Below are positions 22,375 through 30,668 of a stretch of DNA of 40,355 bases, piece after piece. Below the pieces are notes generated by a model that saw nothing but the letters and a program-made list of their open reading frames with translations, did no database searches and had not been told where the DNA came from. Source of the stretch: an uncultured Ruminococcus sp. (GTDB taxonomy: Bacteria > Bacillota > Clostridia > Oscillospirales > Ruminococcaceae); assembly GCA_937910385.1 (NCBI GenBank), contig CALEPT010000179.1, positions 1 through 40,355 on the forward strand. The letters are read 5' to 3'. The position numbers and the translations under genes are program-made. Within the stretch, counting starts at the first letter, position 1, and each line of letters begins with the position of its first letter.

Positions 22375-23664
22375 TTGCTGAAATATTTTATTGATACTAC
22401 CGAGGCCCTGATAACTGCGGCATTGATAACCGGCTTTGTGTTCGGGTATGCTAATGCGGCTTATCCTAAAAGAGAGCGTATCATCGTACTGCTGGGAGGA
22501 GCTGCGGGACTCGTTTCTGGTGCGGTTATGGCATATATGAAGAATGCGACGAGTAAGATAGATACCTCTATGTGGAACCTGAGGACGTTCACCGTTTCAC
22601 TCATTGCGCTGGCGGTGTTCTTCGTGCTGACGCTGCTTGCTCTGATATTTGGCAGAGCTGCTAAGAAAACGGAAAAGAAGTCAGTGGCGGCGGACATCAT
22701 GAGCTTTATTGCTGCACTTGCGCTTGCGGTTATAGTGTGCCTTGCGCTGCTTTATGCGCTGCCAACCGTATTATCGTATCCGTATTCGGTACTGCTGGTT
22801 GAGAAGTCTGTTCTCTCCACGACCTTCATACTGAAAATGGTCGGTATCCTTTTCGGTATCATACTTGTTTATCTCGCGGGACTTGCCGTTAATAAGGGCA
22901 GTCAGCGGCTCGGAGTGCTTACGGCGTTTATCCTGATGAGTGTCGTGCTCCTTTGCAATGCAGTCCGCCAGGTAACTGTGTGCATAAGAGTTCTCCTGAC
23001 AAAGCGGATGATCGAAAAGACCGATACGCTGTTTGAGATGGCTAAGTTTTCATCGAATAACGACCATTGGTTCATCTACGGGGGTATAATCGTTGCCGTA
23101 TTTATCCCGCTCATCCTCTACATAAAGAGCGTGAACGTCAGGGAACCCTACAGCAATCCTGCCGAGCACAGAAAGATACGCAAGAAGTGGAAGATAAGCA
23201 GACGCTGGGCGCTTCTGACAGTCCTCTGCCTTACGCTCACAGTGCTCAACATGACTGCATTCAAGGCAATGGCAAACAAGGTTGTTGAGCTCTCGCCTGT
23301 AGAGGACGCAGCCTCTGTTGACGACGAGAATATTTATGTATCTTTTGAACAAGTCTCTGACGGGCATCTTCACCGTTTCGGCTATGTGACAAAGGATAAT
23401 GTTCAGATACGCTTTATCGTCATCAAGAAGCCCAATTCCTCGTCCTACGGAATAGGGCTCGATGCCTGTGATATATGCGGCGAGACGGGCTATTATGAGA
23501 AGGACGGACAGGTGGTCTGCAAGCTTTGTGATGTTGTAATGAACATCAACACCATAGGCTTCAAGGGAGGCTGCAATCCTATCGTTATCCCGTACAGCGT
23601 GGAAAACGGAAATATTATCGTTCCTATCGAGGGACTTCTCGAATATGAACATGAATTTAAGTAA
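22375..23664 (+). CDS. DUF2318 (FtrD-like) Fe-S-containing membrane protein
   Basis: A 429-residue protein with about eight to nine membrane segments in the first 300 residues, then an extracytoplasmic DUF2318 domain. Two CxxC pairs are clear: Cys365/Cys368 (DACDICGETGYY) and Cys382/Cys385 (VCKLCDVVMN), with a further Cys at 400 (KGGCNP). The family (FtrD, Campylobacter Cj1660) accompanies FTR1 and P19 and is annotated as a membrane Fe-S protein; electron transfer to the incoming iron is a plausible role. A TTG at 22375 is taken as start because an AGGAGG site lies 7 nt upstream; the frame is also open to an earlier TTG at 22321 without a good site. Confidence 0.87.
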   Translation: MLKYFIDTTEALITAALITGFVFGYANAAYPKRERIIVLLGGAAGLVSGAVMAYMKNATSKIDTSMWNLRTFTVSLIALAVFFVLTLLALIFGRAAKKTEKKSVAADIMSFIAALALAVIVCLALLYALPTVLSYPYSVLLVEKSVLSTTFILKMVGILFGIILVYLAGLAVNKGSQRLGVLTAFILMSVVLLCNAVRQVTVCIRVLLTKRMIEKTDTLFEMAKFSSNNDHWFIYGGIIVAVFIPLILYIKSVNVREPYSNPAEHRKIRKKWKISRRWALLTVLCLTLTVLNMTAFKAMANKVVELSPVEDAASVDDENIYVSFEQVSDGHLHRFGYVTKDNVQIRFIVIKKPNSSSYGIGLDACDICGETGYYEKDGQVVCKLCDVVMNINTIGFKGGCNPIVIPYSVENGNIIVPIEGLLEYEHEFK

Positions 23665-23676
23665 GGAGGGGACGAA

Positions 23677-24969
23677 ATGTTCGGAAGAATGATCCGCGGA
23701 GCATTGTTCAGACAGTGGAAAAAAATGCTTATGATAGCATTTACTATTGCACTTGGCGCCTCTCTTGCAACGGCAATGCTCAGCGTTATGCTCGACGTTG
23801 AGGACAAGGTAAATCAGGAACTCAAGACTTACGGCGCGAATATCACTGTTGTCCCAAAGGAGGCTTCGGTACTCAATGACCTCTATGAGCTGGAGGACGG
23901 AGGTTCGGCGGAAGCGTATCTGCGTGAGGACGAGCTCGGAAAGATAAAGACCATATTCTGGGCTTTCAATATCGTTGACTATGCTCCGTTTACAAGTGTA
24001 AAGGCAAAGCTTGCGGACGGCAGCGACGTTACTGTAGTCGGCAGCTGGTTCAATCATCATATGGAGCTTCCCACGGGTGAGCAGCTCGACGCAGGCATAA
24101 CGAGTCTGAGAAGCTGGTGGGAGATAAAGAGCGGTTCGTGGCTTGACGAAAAGAGCGATGCCGACGAAAACTCTGCCATGATAGGCGCTGCTATTGCCGA
24201 TAAGCTCGGCATAAGTGTTGGTGATACCCTCGAGGTGAGCGGCATTGCCGGCAGCAGAGAGCTGAAGATAGTAGGTATATTTGATGCGGGCGGAGACGAG
24301 GATGATCAGATTTATGTTCAGCTCGACACGGCTCAGGCACTTGACGGACTTGACGGCTGCATCGACAGCATAGAGGTCAGCGCTCTGACTACTCCCGACA
24401 ACGAGCTCGCTGTAAGGGCAATGAAGGAGGGCGTAGGCTCGCTGACGGTAAGTCAGTTCGAGACATGGTACTGCACAGCCTACGCAAGCTCTATCTGCTA
24501 TCAGATACAAGAGGTCATCACGGATTCCGTTGCCTCACCCGTAAGGCAGGTGGCAGATTCCGAGGGAGCTATCCTCAAAAAGACGAAGCTGCTCATGGTG
24601 CTCATCACGATACTCAGTCTGATAGGCGCGGCGCTCGGTATATGCAACCTTGTAACGGCAAGCGTTATGGAGCGCAGCAGCGAGATAGGTCTCATGAAGG
24701 CTATCGGTGCGCAGAACGGCGCGATATCGGGACTTGTGCTCACGGAGATATTCATAACGGCGATAGTCGGTGGAGTCGGAGGCTTTTTTGCGGGATTCGG
24801 CTTTGCACAGATAATCGGTAAAACAGTATTCAGCTCGGCTATAAACGTAAGACCTATGGTAATTCCGATAGTTGCGGTGCTCGTTGTTATTGTTACTCTC
24901 ATCGGCAGCATACCTGCAATAAGAATGCTTCTAAGTTTGCGTCCCGCTGAAGTACTTCACGGAAGATAA
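23677..24969 (+). CDS. FtsX/MacB-type ABC permease 1 of the iron locus
   Basis: A 430-residue permease with the MacB topology: one N-terminal helix (about residues 17-40), a large extracytoplasmic domain, and three C-terminal helices with the FtsX signature (SEIGLMKAIGAQNG). The extracytoplasmic part is acidic. A strong AAGGAGG site precedes the ATG. Gene order (FTR1, P19, DUF2318, permease, permease, ATPase) agrees with the Campylobacter p19 locus as I recall it. MacB-type transporters drive work outside the membrane rather than simple passage, so the complex may load or release metal from P19 (inference). Confidence 0.88.
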   Translation: MFGRMIRGALFRQWKKMLMIAFTIALGASLATAMLSVMLDVEDKVNQELKTYGANITVVPKEASVLNDLYELEDGGSAEAYLREDELGKIKTIFWAFNIVDYAPFTSVKAKLADGSDVTVVGSWFNHHMELPTGEQLDAGITSLRSWWEIKSGSWLDEKSDADENSAMIGAAIADKLGISVGDTLEVSGIAGSRELKIVGIFDAGGDEDDQIYVQLDTAQALDGLDGCIDSIEVSALTTPDNELAVRAMKEGVGSLTVSQFETWYCTAYASSICYQIQEVITDSVASPVRQVADSEGAILKKTKLLMVLITILSLIGAALGICNLVTASVMERSSEIGLMKAIGAQNGAISGLVLTEIFITAIVGGVGGFFAGFGFAQIIGKTVFSSAINVRPMVIPIVAVLVVIVTLIGSIPAIRMLLSLRPAEVLHGR

Positions 24970-24981
24970 GGAGGCGGCAAA

Positions 24982-26130
24982 ATGAAAAAAAGACGAATGT
25001 ATCTGCGTATGATAACCGCCTCTCTCATGAGACGGCGCTCAAGAATGCTCGTTGCTCTGCTTTCTATAGCGATAGGTGCGACGGTGCTTTCGGGACTTGT
25101 TACGATATACTACGATGTTCCCAGACAAATGGGTGCGGAGTTCAGAAATTACGGAGCAAATATGATCTTCACAGCAGCCGATGAGGAATTTACTATTGAG
25201 GACGCTGAAAAGGGAGCTGCACAGATAAGCAGCAGTCAGCTTGTCGGAATGGCACCGTATCGCTACGAGAACGTCCGCATACGCGAGACTCCCGTTGTTG
25301 CGGCAGGTACAGATATGGAGGGCGCGAAGGCTGCAAGTCCATACTGGTCGGTTGACGGTGAGTGGCCCTCTGCGCAGGGCGAGCTGCTCGTAGGCGCTGA
25401 TATCGCGGAAAACTACAACCTGAAAACAGGCGATACGATAGAGGTGACCTATACCCCCGAGGAGAACGAAACTGATGAAGTAACGCTCGATAACTTCATT
25501 TTATTTGATGTGGTCGGCATACTCGATACGGGCGGCTCAGAGGAGGATTACGTTTATATGTATCTTTCCGATCTTGAGGAACTTACGGGCGAGAGCGGCA
25601 GCATAGACGTAGCGGAATTGAGTGTTTCTGCTTCGTCGGACGAACTCAGTTCTTATGTAGATAAAATTAACAGCAGCGTTCCTGCGGTAAACGCAAGGCT
25701 TGTAAAGCGAGTTACTGCCTCAGAAACAACTGTCCTGACCAAGCTTCAGGCGCTCGTGCTTCTCGTAACGATAGTGGTGCTTGCGCTTACGATGATATGC
25801 GTGGCTACGACCATGACCGCGGTTGTTGCGGAGCGCAGAAAGGAGATAGGTCTGCGTAAGGCGATAGGAGCCTCCGACAGCAGTATAATCAAGGAATTTA
25901 TGGGAGAGAGCATGCTGCTCGGACTTCTGGGCGGAATAATAGGAGCTATACTCGGCTTCATATTCGCTCAGGAGGTCAGCAAGAACGTTTTCGGCAGCTC
26001 GATACAGTTCCGTCCGCTGCTCGCTCCGATAGCTATACTTGTGTCGATAGCGGTTACGGGCTTATCAAGCCTCATGCCTATAAGAAGCGCTACAGACGTT
26101 GATCCTGCGCTTGTATTGAAGGGAGAATAA
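24982..26130 (+). CDS. FtsX/MacB-type ABC permease 2 of the iron locus
   Basis: A 382-residue paralogue of the preceding permease. The N-terminal helix starts after a very basic segment (MKKRRMYLRM...RRRSRM), followed by a DGEWP-type MacB extracytoplasmic domain and three C-terminal helices with RRKEIGLRKAIGASDSS. It is preceded by GGAGG, 12 bp after the first permease gene. Together they form a heterodimeric membrane unit for the ATPase encoded directly downstream. Confidence 0.88.
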   Translation: MKKRRMYLRMITASLMRRRSRMLVALLSIAIGATVLSGLVTIYYDVPRQMGAEFRNYGANMIFTAADEEFTIEDAEKGAAQISSSQLVGMAPYRYENVRIRETPVVAAGTDMEGAKAASPYWSVDGEWPSAQGELLVGADIAENYNLKTGDTIEVTYTPEENETDEVTLDNFILFDVVGILDTGGSEEDYVYMYLSDLEELTGESGSIDVAELSVSASSDELSSYVDKINSSVPAVNARLVKRVTASETTVLTKLQALVLLVTIVVLALTMICVATTMTAVVAERRKEIGLRKAIGASDSSIIKEFMGESMLLGLLGGIIGAILGFIFAQEVSKNVFGSSIQFRPLLAPIAILVSIAVTGLSSLMPIRSATDVDPALVLKGE

Positions 26131-26132
26131 AT

Positions 26133-26831
26133 ATGAGCTTACTTGAATTGAAAAATGTATATAAGATATACGGCGAGCTTCATGCGCTCGACGACGTGAG
26201 CCTCAAGGTCGAAAAGGGAGAATGGGTCTCTATCATGGGACCCTCGGGCTCGGGCAAGAGCACGATGATGAACATAATCGGCTGCATGGATAGGCCCTCG
26301 AAGGGTGAGGTGCTGCTTGACGGCGTTGATATCGCGAAGGAGAGCGCGAATAAGCTCACCACGATACGCCGCGATAAAATAGGTCTCATTTTCCAGCAGT
26401 TCCACCTTGTAAACTACCTCACGGCGATAGAGAACGTAATGCTTGCGCAGTACTATCACAGTATGCCTGACGAAAAAGAGGCTATGGAGGCACTTGAGCG
26501 CGTTGGTCTTGCAGACCGCGCAAAGCACCTGCCCAGCCAGCTTTCAGGCGGTGAACAGCAGCGTGTTTGTGTTGCTCGTGCTCTCATAAATTATCCCGAG
26601 ATAATCCTTGCCGACGAGCCTACGGGAAATCTCGACGAGGCGAATGAAGCGATAGTTGTTGATCTGTTCCACAAGCTTCACAACGAGGGAACTACTCTGA
26701 TCGTGGTCACTCACGATCCGGAGGTCGCTGAGGTTGCTCAAAGAACTCTTGTTCTGCGAAGCGGCAGGCTTGCCAAAGAGGTCGTTAACGAAAACTTTAC
26801 CGGGCAGATAAAATTTGATCGGGAGGACTGA
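26133..26831 (+). CDS. ABC transporter ATP-binding protein (MacB/LolD type)
   Basis: A 232-residue ATPase with all motifs: Walker A GPSGSGKST near residue 36, Q-loop QQFHLV, signature LSGGEQQRVCVARAL, Walker B IILADEPTGNLD with the catalytic Glu, and H-loop VVTHD. It belongs to the group that partners FtsX/MacB permeases. The start codon follows the permease stop by 2 bp, with the ribosome binding site (GGGAG) inside the upstream gene, so it is translationally coupled. Confidence 0.92.
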   Translation: MSLLELKNVYKIYGELHALDDVSLKVEKGEWVSIMGPSGSGKSTMMNIIGCMDRPSKGEVLLDGVDIAKESANKLTTIRRDKIGLIFQQFHLVNYLTAIENVMLAQYYHSMPDEKEAMEALERVGLADRAKHLPSQLSGGEQQRVCVARALINYPEIILADEPTGNLDEANEAIVVDLFHKLHNEGTTLIVVTHDPEVAEVAQRTLVLRSGRLAKEVVNENFTGQIKFDRED

Positions 26832-26839
26832 GGTATAAT

Positions 26840-27289
26840 ATGAAAAAACTTGCTTACTTAGCGGCTTTACCGCTTATTTCAGCCGGATTGCTTGCAGGCT
26901 GCGGCGAAAAGAATTACGCAGACGGTACATACACTGCCCAGAGTGCGGAATACGTTAATGATGAGGACGACTCCACTGCAGGAAACGGCTACGGAGTTGT
27001 TACGCTCACTATAAAGGACAACAAGATAACAGACTGTACCTTCAAGACCTACGAGCTCAACGGAACGTTAAAAGACGAGGATTACGGCAAGGAAAACGGC
27101 GAGATCGCGAATAGAGATTTCTATAATAAGGCACAAAAGGCTCTTGCTGCGTGTGATAAGTACGCAGAGCAGCTTGTGAAAAAGGGAAATATCAAGGACG
27201 TTGATGCAATAAGCGGAGCAACGGTAAACTACAACGAGTTCAAGGAGGCTGTAAATGCTGCCCTGAAACAAGCCGAAACAGACGATTGA
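26840..27289 (+). CDS. FMN-binding domain lipoprotein with flavinylation motif
   Basis: A 149-residue lipoprotein. The lipobox ends at Cys21 (LLAGC). The rest is an FMN-binding domain (DGTYTAQSAEY...GYGVVTLTIKDNKI). The C-terminal motif DAISGAT (122-128) matches the D-x-x-S/T-G-A-T/S site where ApbE transferases attach FMN covalently, so Thr128 is the likely acceptor. It should carry electrons outside the membrane. No apbE gene is in the window, so the transferase must be encoded elsewhere. It is 8 bp after the ATPase gene, which ties it to iron transport. Confidence 0.88.
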   Translation: MKKLAYLAALPLISAGLLAGCGEKNYADGTYTAQSAEYVNDEDDSTAGNGYGVVTLTIKDNKITDCTFKTYELNGTLKDEDYGKENGEIANRDFYNKAQKALAACDKYAEQLVKKGNIKDVDAISGATVNYNEFKEAVNAALKQAETDD

Positions 27290-27290
27290 T

Positions 27291-27797
27291 ATGAAAATAC
27301 TAAGGCATATTATCGTGACTGCGTCAGGTGTTTTACTGATACTCGGAGTACCGTTTTTCACATCGGATTACTTCAAGGGAATAGCGAGCGGCAGCGGCGC
27401 AGATGCAGTCTCGGGAGCTTCTGCCGTTGTGGATCAGCCCTCGGGAAACTACACCGTACTGATAAATCTTGAAAAGCACACTGACAAGGATAATCTTATC
27501 CTCTGGGAAGATTTCTTCGAGGGGAGAGATGTCTCGTTTATTTTCGAGGATATAAAGTGTACGGCGGCTAATAGTGATACAGGTGGTATACAGCTTGCAG
27601 AGAACTACATGACACGCCTTCCGGAGAATCAGATGGTGCTAAAGACAGAAGACCCCACGCTTATGCTGTCAAAGGCAGAGTACGGAAAATTCGATATAAT
27701 AGTAATGTCTGACGAGATAGCTGAGTTATACAGTGCTGATACACTGTACAATGAAGACAATATAGAGGTACTTCACGTAAAAGGAGCGTCAGAATGA
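27291..27797 (+). CDS. Membrane-anchored protein of unknown function with flavinylation-like motif
   Basis: A 168-residue protein with a hydrophobic anchor (about residues 7-23) and an extracytoplasmic domain for which I recognise no family. Close to the membrane it has DAVSGAS (38-44), which fits the ApbE flavinylation pattern with Ser44 as acceptor, although the rest of an FMN-binding domain is missing. The remainder is acidic, with alternating strands and helices (LILWEDFFEGRDVSFIF, FDIIVMSDEIAELYS). The start lies 1 bp past the upstream stop, with no clear ribosome binding site. The end overlaps the next gene by 4 bp. Confidence 0.7.
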   Translation: MKILRHIIVTASGVLLILGVPFFTSDYFKGIASGSGADAVSGASAVVDQPSGNYTVLINLEKHTDKDNLILWEDFFEGRDVSFIFEDIKCTAANSDTGGIQLAENYMTRLPENQMVLKTEDPTLMLSKAEYGKFDIIVMSDEIAELYSADTLYNEDNIEVLHVKGASE

Positions 27798-28342
27798 GAA
27801 AGCTTAACGCTATACTGAGCATGGGTGTACTTGTGTTGTTTATAGTTCACGCGGTTGCGGGAGGATTTCAGCTTGCCGGAGTGTTCCGCGGAGGCTCGCA
27901 GCTAATGAAAATACTGGCATGGATAATGACGGGACTGATAGCCCTCCACACGCTTATCGGAATAAAGCTGACCGCCGATACGCTCATTACCGCAAGGCGC
28001 TCGGGAGCTTCATACTTCAAGGAAAACAAGCTCTTCTGGCTGCGCAGGATAAGCGGCTTTGCGATAATGGTGTTCATCGCGTTCCACATACTTATTTTTA
28101 TGGGCAGCAGCGACGGAGCGTTCAGACTGAAGCTCTTTGAGAGCGCACAGCTCATCTCTCAGCTTCTTCTCGTGGCGTCGATAGCAGTCCATGTACTTTC
28201 AAATATCAGACCGCTGATGATATCGCTCGGCATAAAGGGATTCCGCGAGGCGTTTATCGACTTGCTGCTGATACTCTCGATAATACTCGCATTTACGGGA
28301 GCCGCCTTTGTAATATACTATCTGCGGTGGAACGTTTTTTAA
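27794..28342 (+). CDS. Five-helix membrane protein, probable diheme cytochrome b (FrdC/SdhC-like)
   Basis: A 182-residue protein with five predicted membrane helices (about 5-25, 38-60, 85-105, 118-138, 153-177). One histidine sits in each of the first four: His19, His52, His98 and His133. This matches the diheme ligand layout of five-helix cytochrome b subunits of fumarate reductase or succinate:quinone reductase (Wolinella or Bacillus type). Gene order C-A-B supports the call. It is shorter than usual (about 200-250 residues). It would move electrons between quinones and the flavoprotein, or toward the extracytoplasmic flavoprotein (inference). Confidence 0.7.
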   Translation: MRKLNAILSMGVLVLFIVHAVAGGFQLAGVFRGGSQLMKILAWIMTGLIALHTLIGIKLTADTLITARRSGASYFKENKLFWLRRISGFAIMVFIAFHILIFMGSSDGAFRLKLFESAQLISQLLLVASIAVHVLSNIRPLMISLGIKGFREAFIDLLLILSIILAFTGAAFVIYYLRWNVF

Positions 28343-28351
28343 GGGGGAGCT

Positions 28352-29968
28352 ATGAGCAGAATAAACATTATCGGTGCGGGACTTGCGGGACTTTCGGCAG
28401 CTATCACGCTCGCCGAGAGCGGAACTGAGTGCAATCTATTCTCTCTCCAGCCGTCCGAAAGGGCACAGTCTGTGCTCGCGGAGGGTGGAATAAACGGAGC
28501 GCTCAATACTATGGGCGAGGACGATACAGTCGCGGAGCACTATAACGATACGCTGCGCGGAGGAGTGTTCATGGCAGACCCGAATGCGGTACATAACCTG
28601 ACAAGCGGAGCTCCCGGGATAATCCGGTGGCTTGAGGGATTAGGCGTACCATTCAATATGAGCGGAGGAGAACTAATACTCCGCAATTTCGGCGGACAGA
28701 AGAAAAAGCGAACCGCCTATGCACGCAGCAGCACGGGAAAGATAATCATGTCGGCAGTCATCGACGAAGCCCGAAAGTACGAGGTATCGGGACTCATAAG
28801 GCGTTATCCGCATCACGAGTTCCTGCGCCTGATAATCAAGGACGGAGAGTGTGTCGGCGTGCGCATCAGAGACTGCTACAACGGCAGAATAGCTGATTTT
28901 TCGGGTCCAGTCATACTTTGCAGCGGCGGAATGAACGGAGTATTCCCGGGTAAGACCACGGGTACGACTCAGAACAGCGGAGACGTGACGGCTACCGTGT
29001 TCGCACAGGGGTCTCTGCTTGGGAATCCCGAAATGGTGCAGTACCACCCAACTACTATCGGTATATCCGGCAAGAGATGTCTTGTGACGGAGGCTGCGCG
29101 CGGAGAGGGCGGCAGGCTCTGGATAATGCGCAAGAGTGATGAGCCGTGGTACTTCATGGAGGAGAAGTATCCCGAGCTGAAAAACCTCATGCCGCGCGAC
29201 GTTGTGGCAAGGGAGATGTTCTTCGTTCGACGGCAGGAGGACTGTGTTGGAGAGGTGTATCTCGATATGACTGAGCTCCCCGAGGATACGTGGAAAAATA
29301 AGCTCTCCGATCTGCGCGAAGAGCTGATAAAGTATCTCGATATAGACCCGAAGTACGCGCCCGTTCCCGTTCATGAGGGCATACACTATTTTATGGGCGG
29401 TATCGACACGGACGAGCTGCACCGCACAAATATCAGGGGACTTTACGCGGCGGGCGAGTGCACGTGTCAGTATCACGGTGCCAACCGACTCGGCGGGAAC
29501 TCCATGCTCGGAGCTCTTTTTGGCGGCAAAAAGGCGGCGCATACGATACTTTCGGGAGACTATGAGACTATCGGCTGTGATGACGAGCCTCGATATATCG
29601 ATGAATATGAACCCTTTGCACAGGAGGCTTCTCCCGAACTCGTTGAGCGGATAAGCAACATACTGCTTTCGGGGCTTGGCATTGTTCGCAGCGAGGAAAT
29701 GCTCACCAAGGCGCTGTCGAAGCTCTCAGCGCTCGAGAAAGAGCGCGAATATAATCAGCGGGAGCTTAACCGATTCAGGCTTGCTCAGGCAATGCTGCGC
29801 GGTGCACTCGAGCGCCGGGAAAGCAGGGGAGCTCACTACCGCGAGGACTACCCTGAAAGAGACGAGCGCTTCCGCCGTGCCACAGTCGCACAGCTCAAAG
29901 GCGGAGAGGTCTGCATATCGTTCAGGGAGCTTCCCGAAAGGAGGGCGGAGAATGAAGATAACACTTGA
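28352..29968 (+). CDS. Fumarate reductase / succinate dehydrogenase-like flavoprotein subunit
   Basis: A 538-residue FAD protein of the FrdA/SdhA/NadB family. The FAD loop is IIGAGLAGLSAA (5-16). Active-site counterparts are present: His232 in QYHPTT, Arg250 in EAARGEGG, Arg287 in PRDVVARE, His345 in GIHYFMGG and Arg379 in HGANRLGGNS. The histidine that binds FAD covalently in FrdA/SdhA is replaced by Gln39 (AQSVLAEGG), so FAD should be bound non-covalently. There is no signal peptide, so it faces the cytoplasm. It is followed by the Fe-S subunit with a 17-bp overlap. L-aspartate oxidase is less likely given the partner subunits. Confidence 0.85.
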   Translation: MSRINIIGAGLAGLSAAITLAESGTECNLFSLQPSERAQSVLAEGGINGALNTMGEDDTVAEHYNDTLRGGVFMADPNAVHNLTSGAPGIIRWLEGLGVPFNMSGGELILRNFGGQKKKRTAYARSSTGKIIMSAVIDEARKYEVSGLIRRYPHHEFLRLIIKDGECVGVRIRDCYNGRIADFSGPVILCSGGMNGVFPGKTTGTTQNSGDVTATVFAQGSLLGNPEMVQYHPTTIGISGKRCLVTEAARGEGGRLWIMRKSDEPWYFMEEKYPELKNLMPRDVVAREMFFVRRQEDCVGEVYLDMTELPEDTWKNKLSDLREELIKYLDIDPKYAPVPVHEGIHYFMGGIDTDELHRTNIRGLYAAGECTCQYHGANRLGGNSMLGALFGGKKAAHTILSGDYETIGCDDEPRYIDEYEPFAQEASPELVERISNILLSGLGIVRSEEMLTKALSKLSALEKEREYNQRELNRFRLAQAMLRGALERRESRGAHYREDYPERDERFRRATVAQLKGGEVCISFRELPERRAENEDNT

Positions 29969-30668
29969 TTTACTTCGTCGTGAAAGTGCGCATAGCAAGC
30001 CCTACCGTCAGAAAATAGTCTTTGAGACGAACGATGGAAATGCGACGGTCGCCACAGCTCTCACGCAGATAAATGCCTCGCGATCTTACCTTGATACAGA
30101 CTGCAGACCTGTCGGGGAGGTGCGCTGGGAGTGCAGCTGTCTGCAAAAAAAGTGCGGAGCGTGCGCAATGCTCATAAACGGAACACCGCGTCTCGCCTGT
30201 GACTCAAAGCTGCGAGAGCTCGGCGATACCGTAAAGCTCGAGCCTTTGAAAAAGTTCCCCGTGATAGCCGACCTCATTGTTGACCGCAGTATTATGCTTG
30301 AAAACCTGAAAACAATGCGGCTTTGGTTCAATGAGCGAACCAAAGCTGATGAGACTATAGGCGCTATTGCATACGAGGCTTCAAGGTGTCTGCAATGCGG
30401 ATGCTGTCTGGAGGTCTGTCCGAATTTTTACTGCGGTTCGGATTTTCTCGGAACTGCCGCTATCGTTCCTGCCTCGCGTATCATCGCGGCGGCTCCTGAT
30501 GAGCAGAAAAAGGAAATTTTCAGGGAGTATAAAAGGCATTCCTATGAGGGCTGCGGAAAGTCGCTTGCCTGCCGAAATATCTGCCCTGCGGGGATAGATA
30601 TCGACAGTCTTCTCGTGAACTCAAATGCGGCTGCGATATGGAAAAGAAAGCGGAGAAAAGCCAAGTGA
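29952..30668 (+). CDS. Fumarate reductase / succinate dehydrogenase-like iron-sulfur subunit
   Basis: A 238-residue subunit with an N-terminal [2Fe-2S] domain (Cys63, Cys68, Cys71, Cys83 in CSCLQKKCGACAM...RLAC). The C-terminal part has a [4Fe-4S] motif, CLQCGCCLEVCP (Cys146/149/152/156), and C-x5-C-x3-CP (Cys201/207/211), as in FrdB with its [3Fe-4S] centre. The start at 29952 is chosen because GGAGGGCGGAG precedes it; the frame is open further upstream inside the flavoprotein gene, but without FrdB-like sequence. It relays electrons between the flavoprotein and the cytochrome b-like subunit. Confidence 0.87.
   Translation: MKITLDLLRRESAHSKPYRQKIVFETNDGNATVATALTQINASRSYLDTDCRPVGEVRWECSCLQKKCGACAMLINGTPRLACDSKLRELGDTVKLEPLKKFPVIADLIVDRSIMLENLKTMRLWFNERTKADETIGAIAYEASRCLQCGCCLEVCPNFYCGSDFLGTAAIVPASRIIAAAPDEQKKEIFREYKRHSYEGCGKSLACRNICPAGIDIDSLLVNSNAAAIWKRKRRKAK

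Noticed and set aside
23050..24510. Long open frame of 486 codons on the minus strand
   Set aside because: It is fully antisense to the DUF2318 and first permease genes, has no coherent domain and no ribosome binding site. Such frames arise from the codon bias of the real genes.
28673..29542. 289-codon antisense frame over the flavoprotein gene
   Set aside because: The sense strand encodes clear FrdA motifs. The antisense product is low in conserved patterns and has no start signals.
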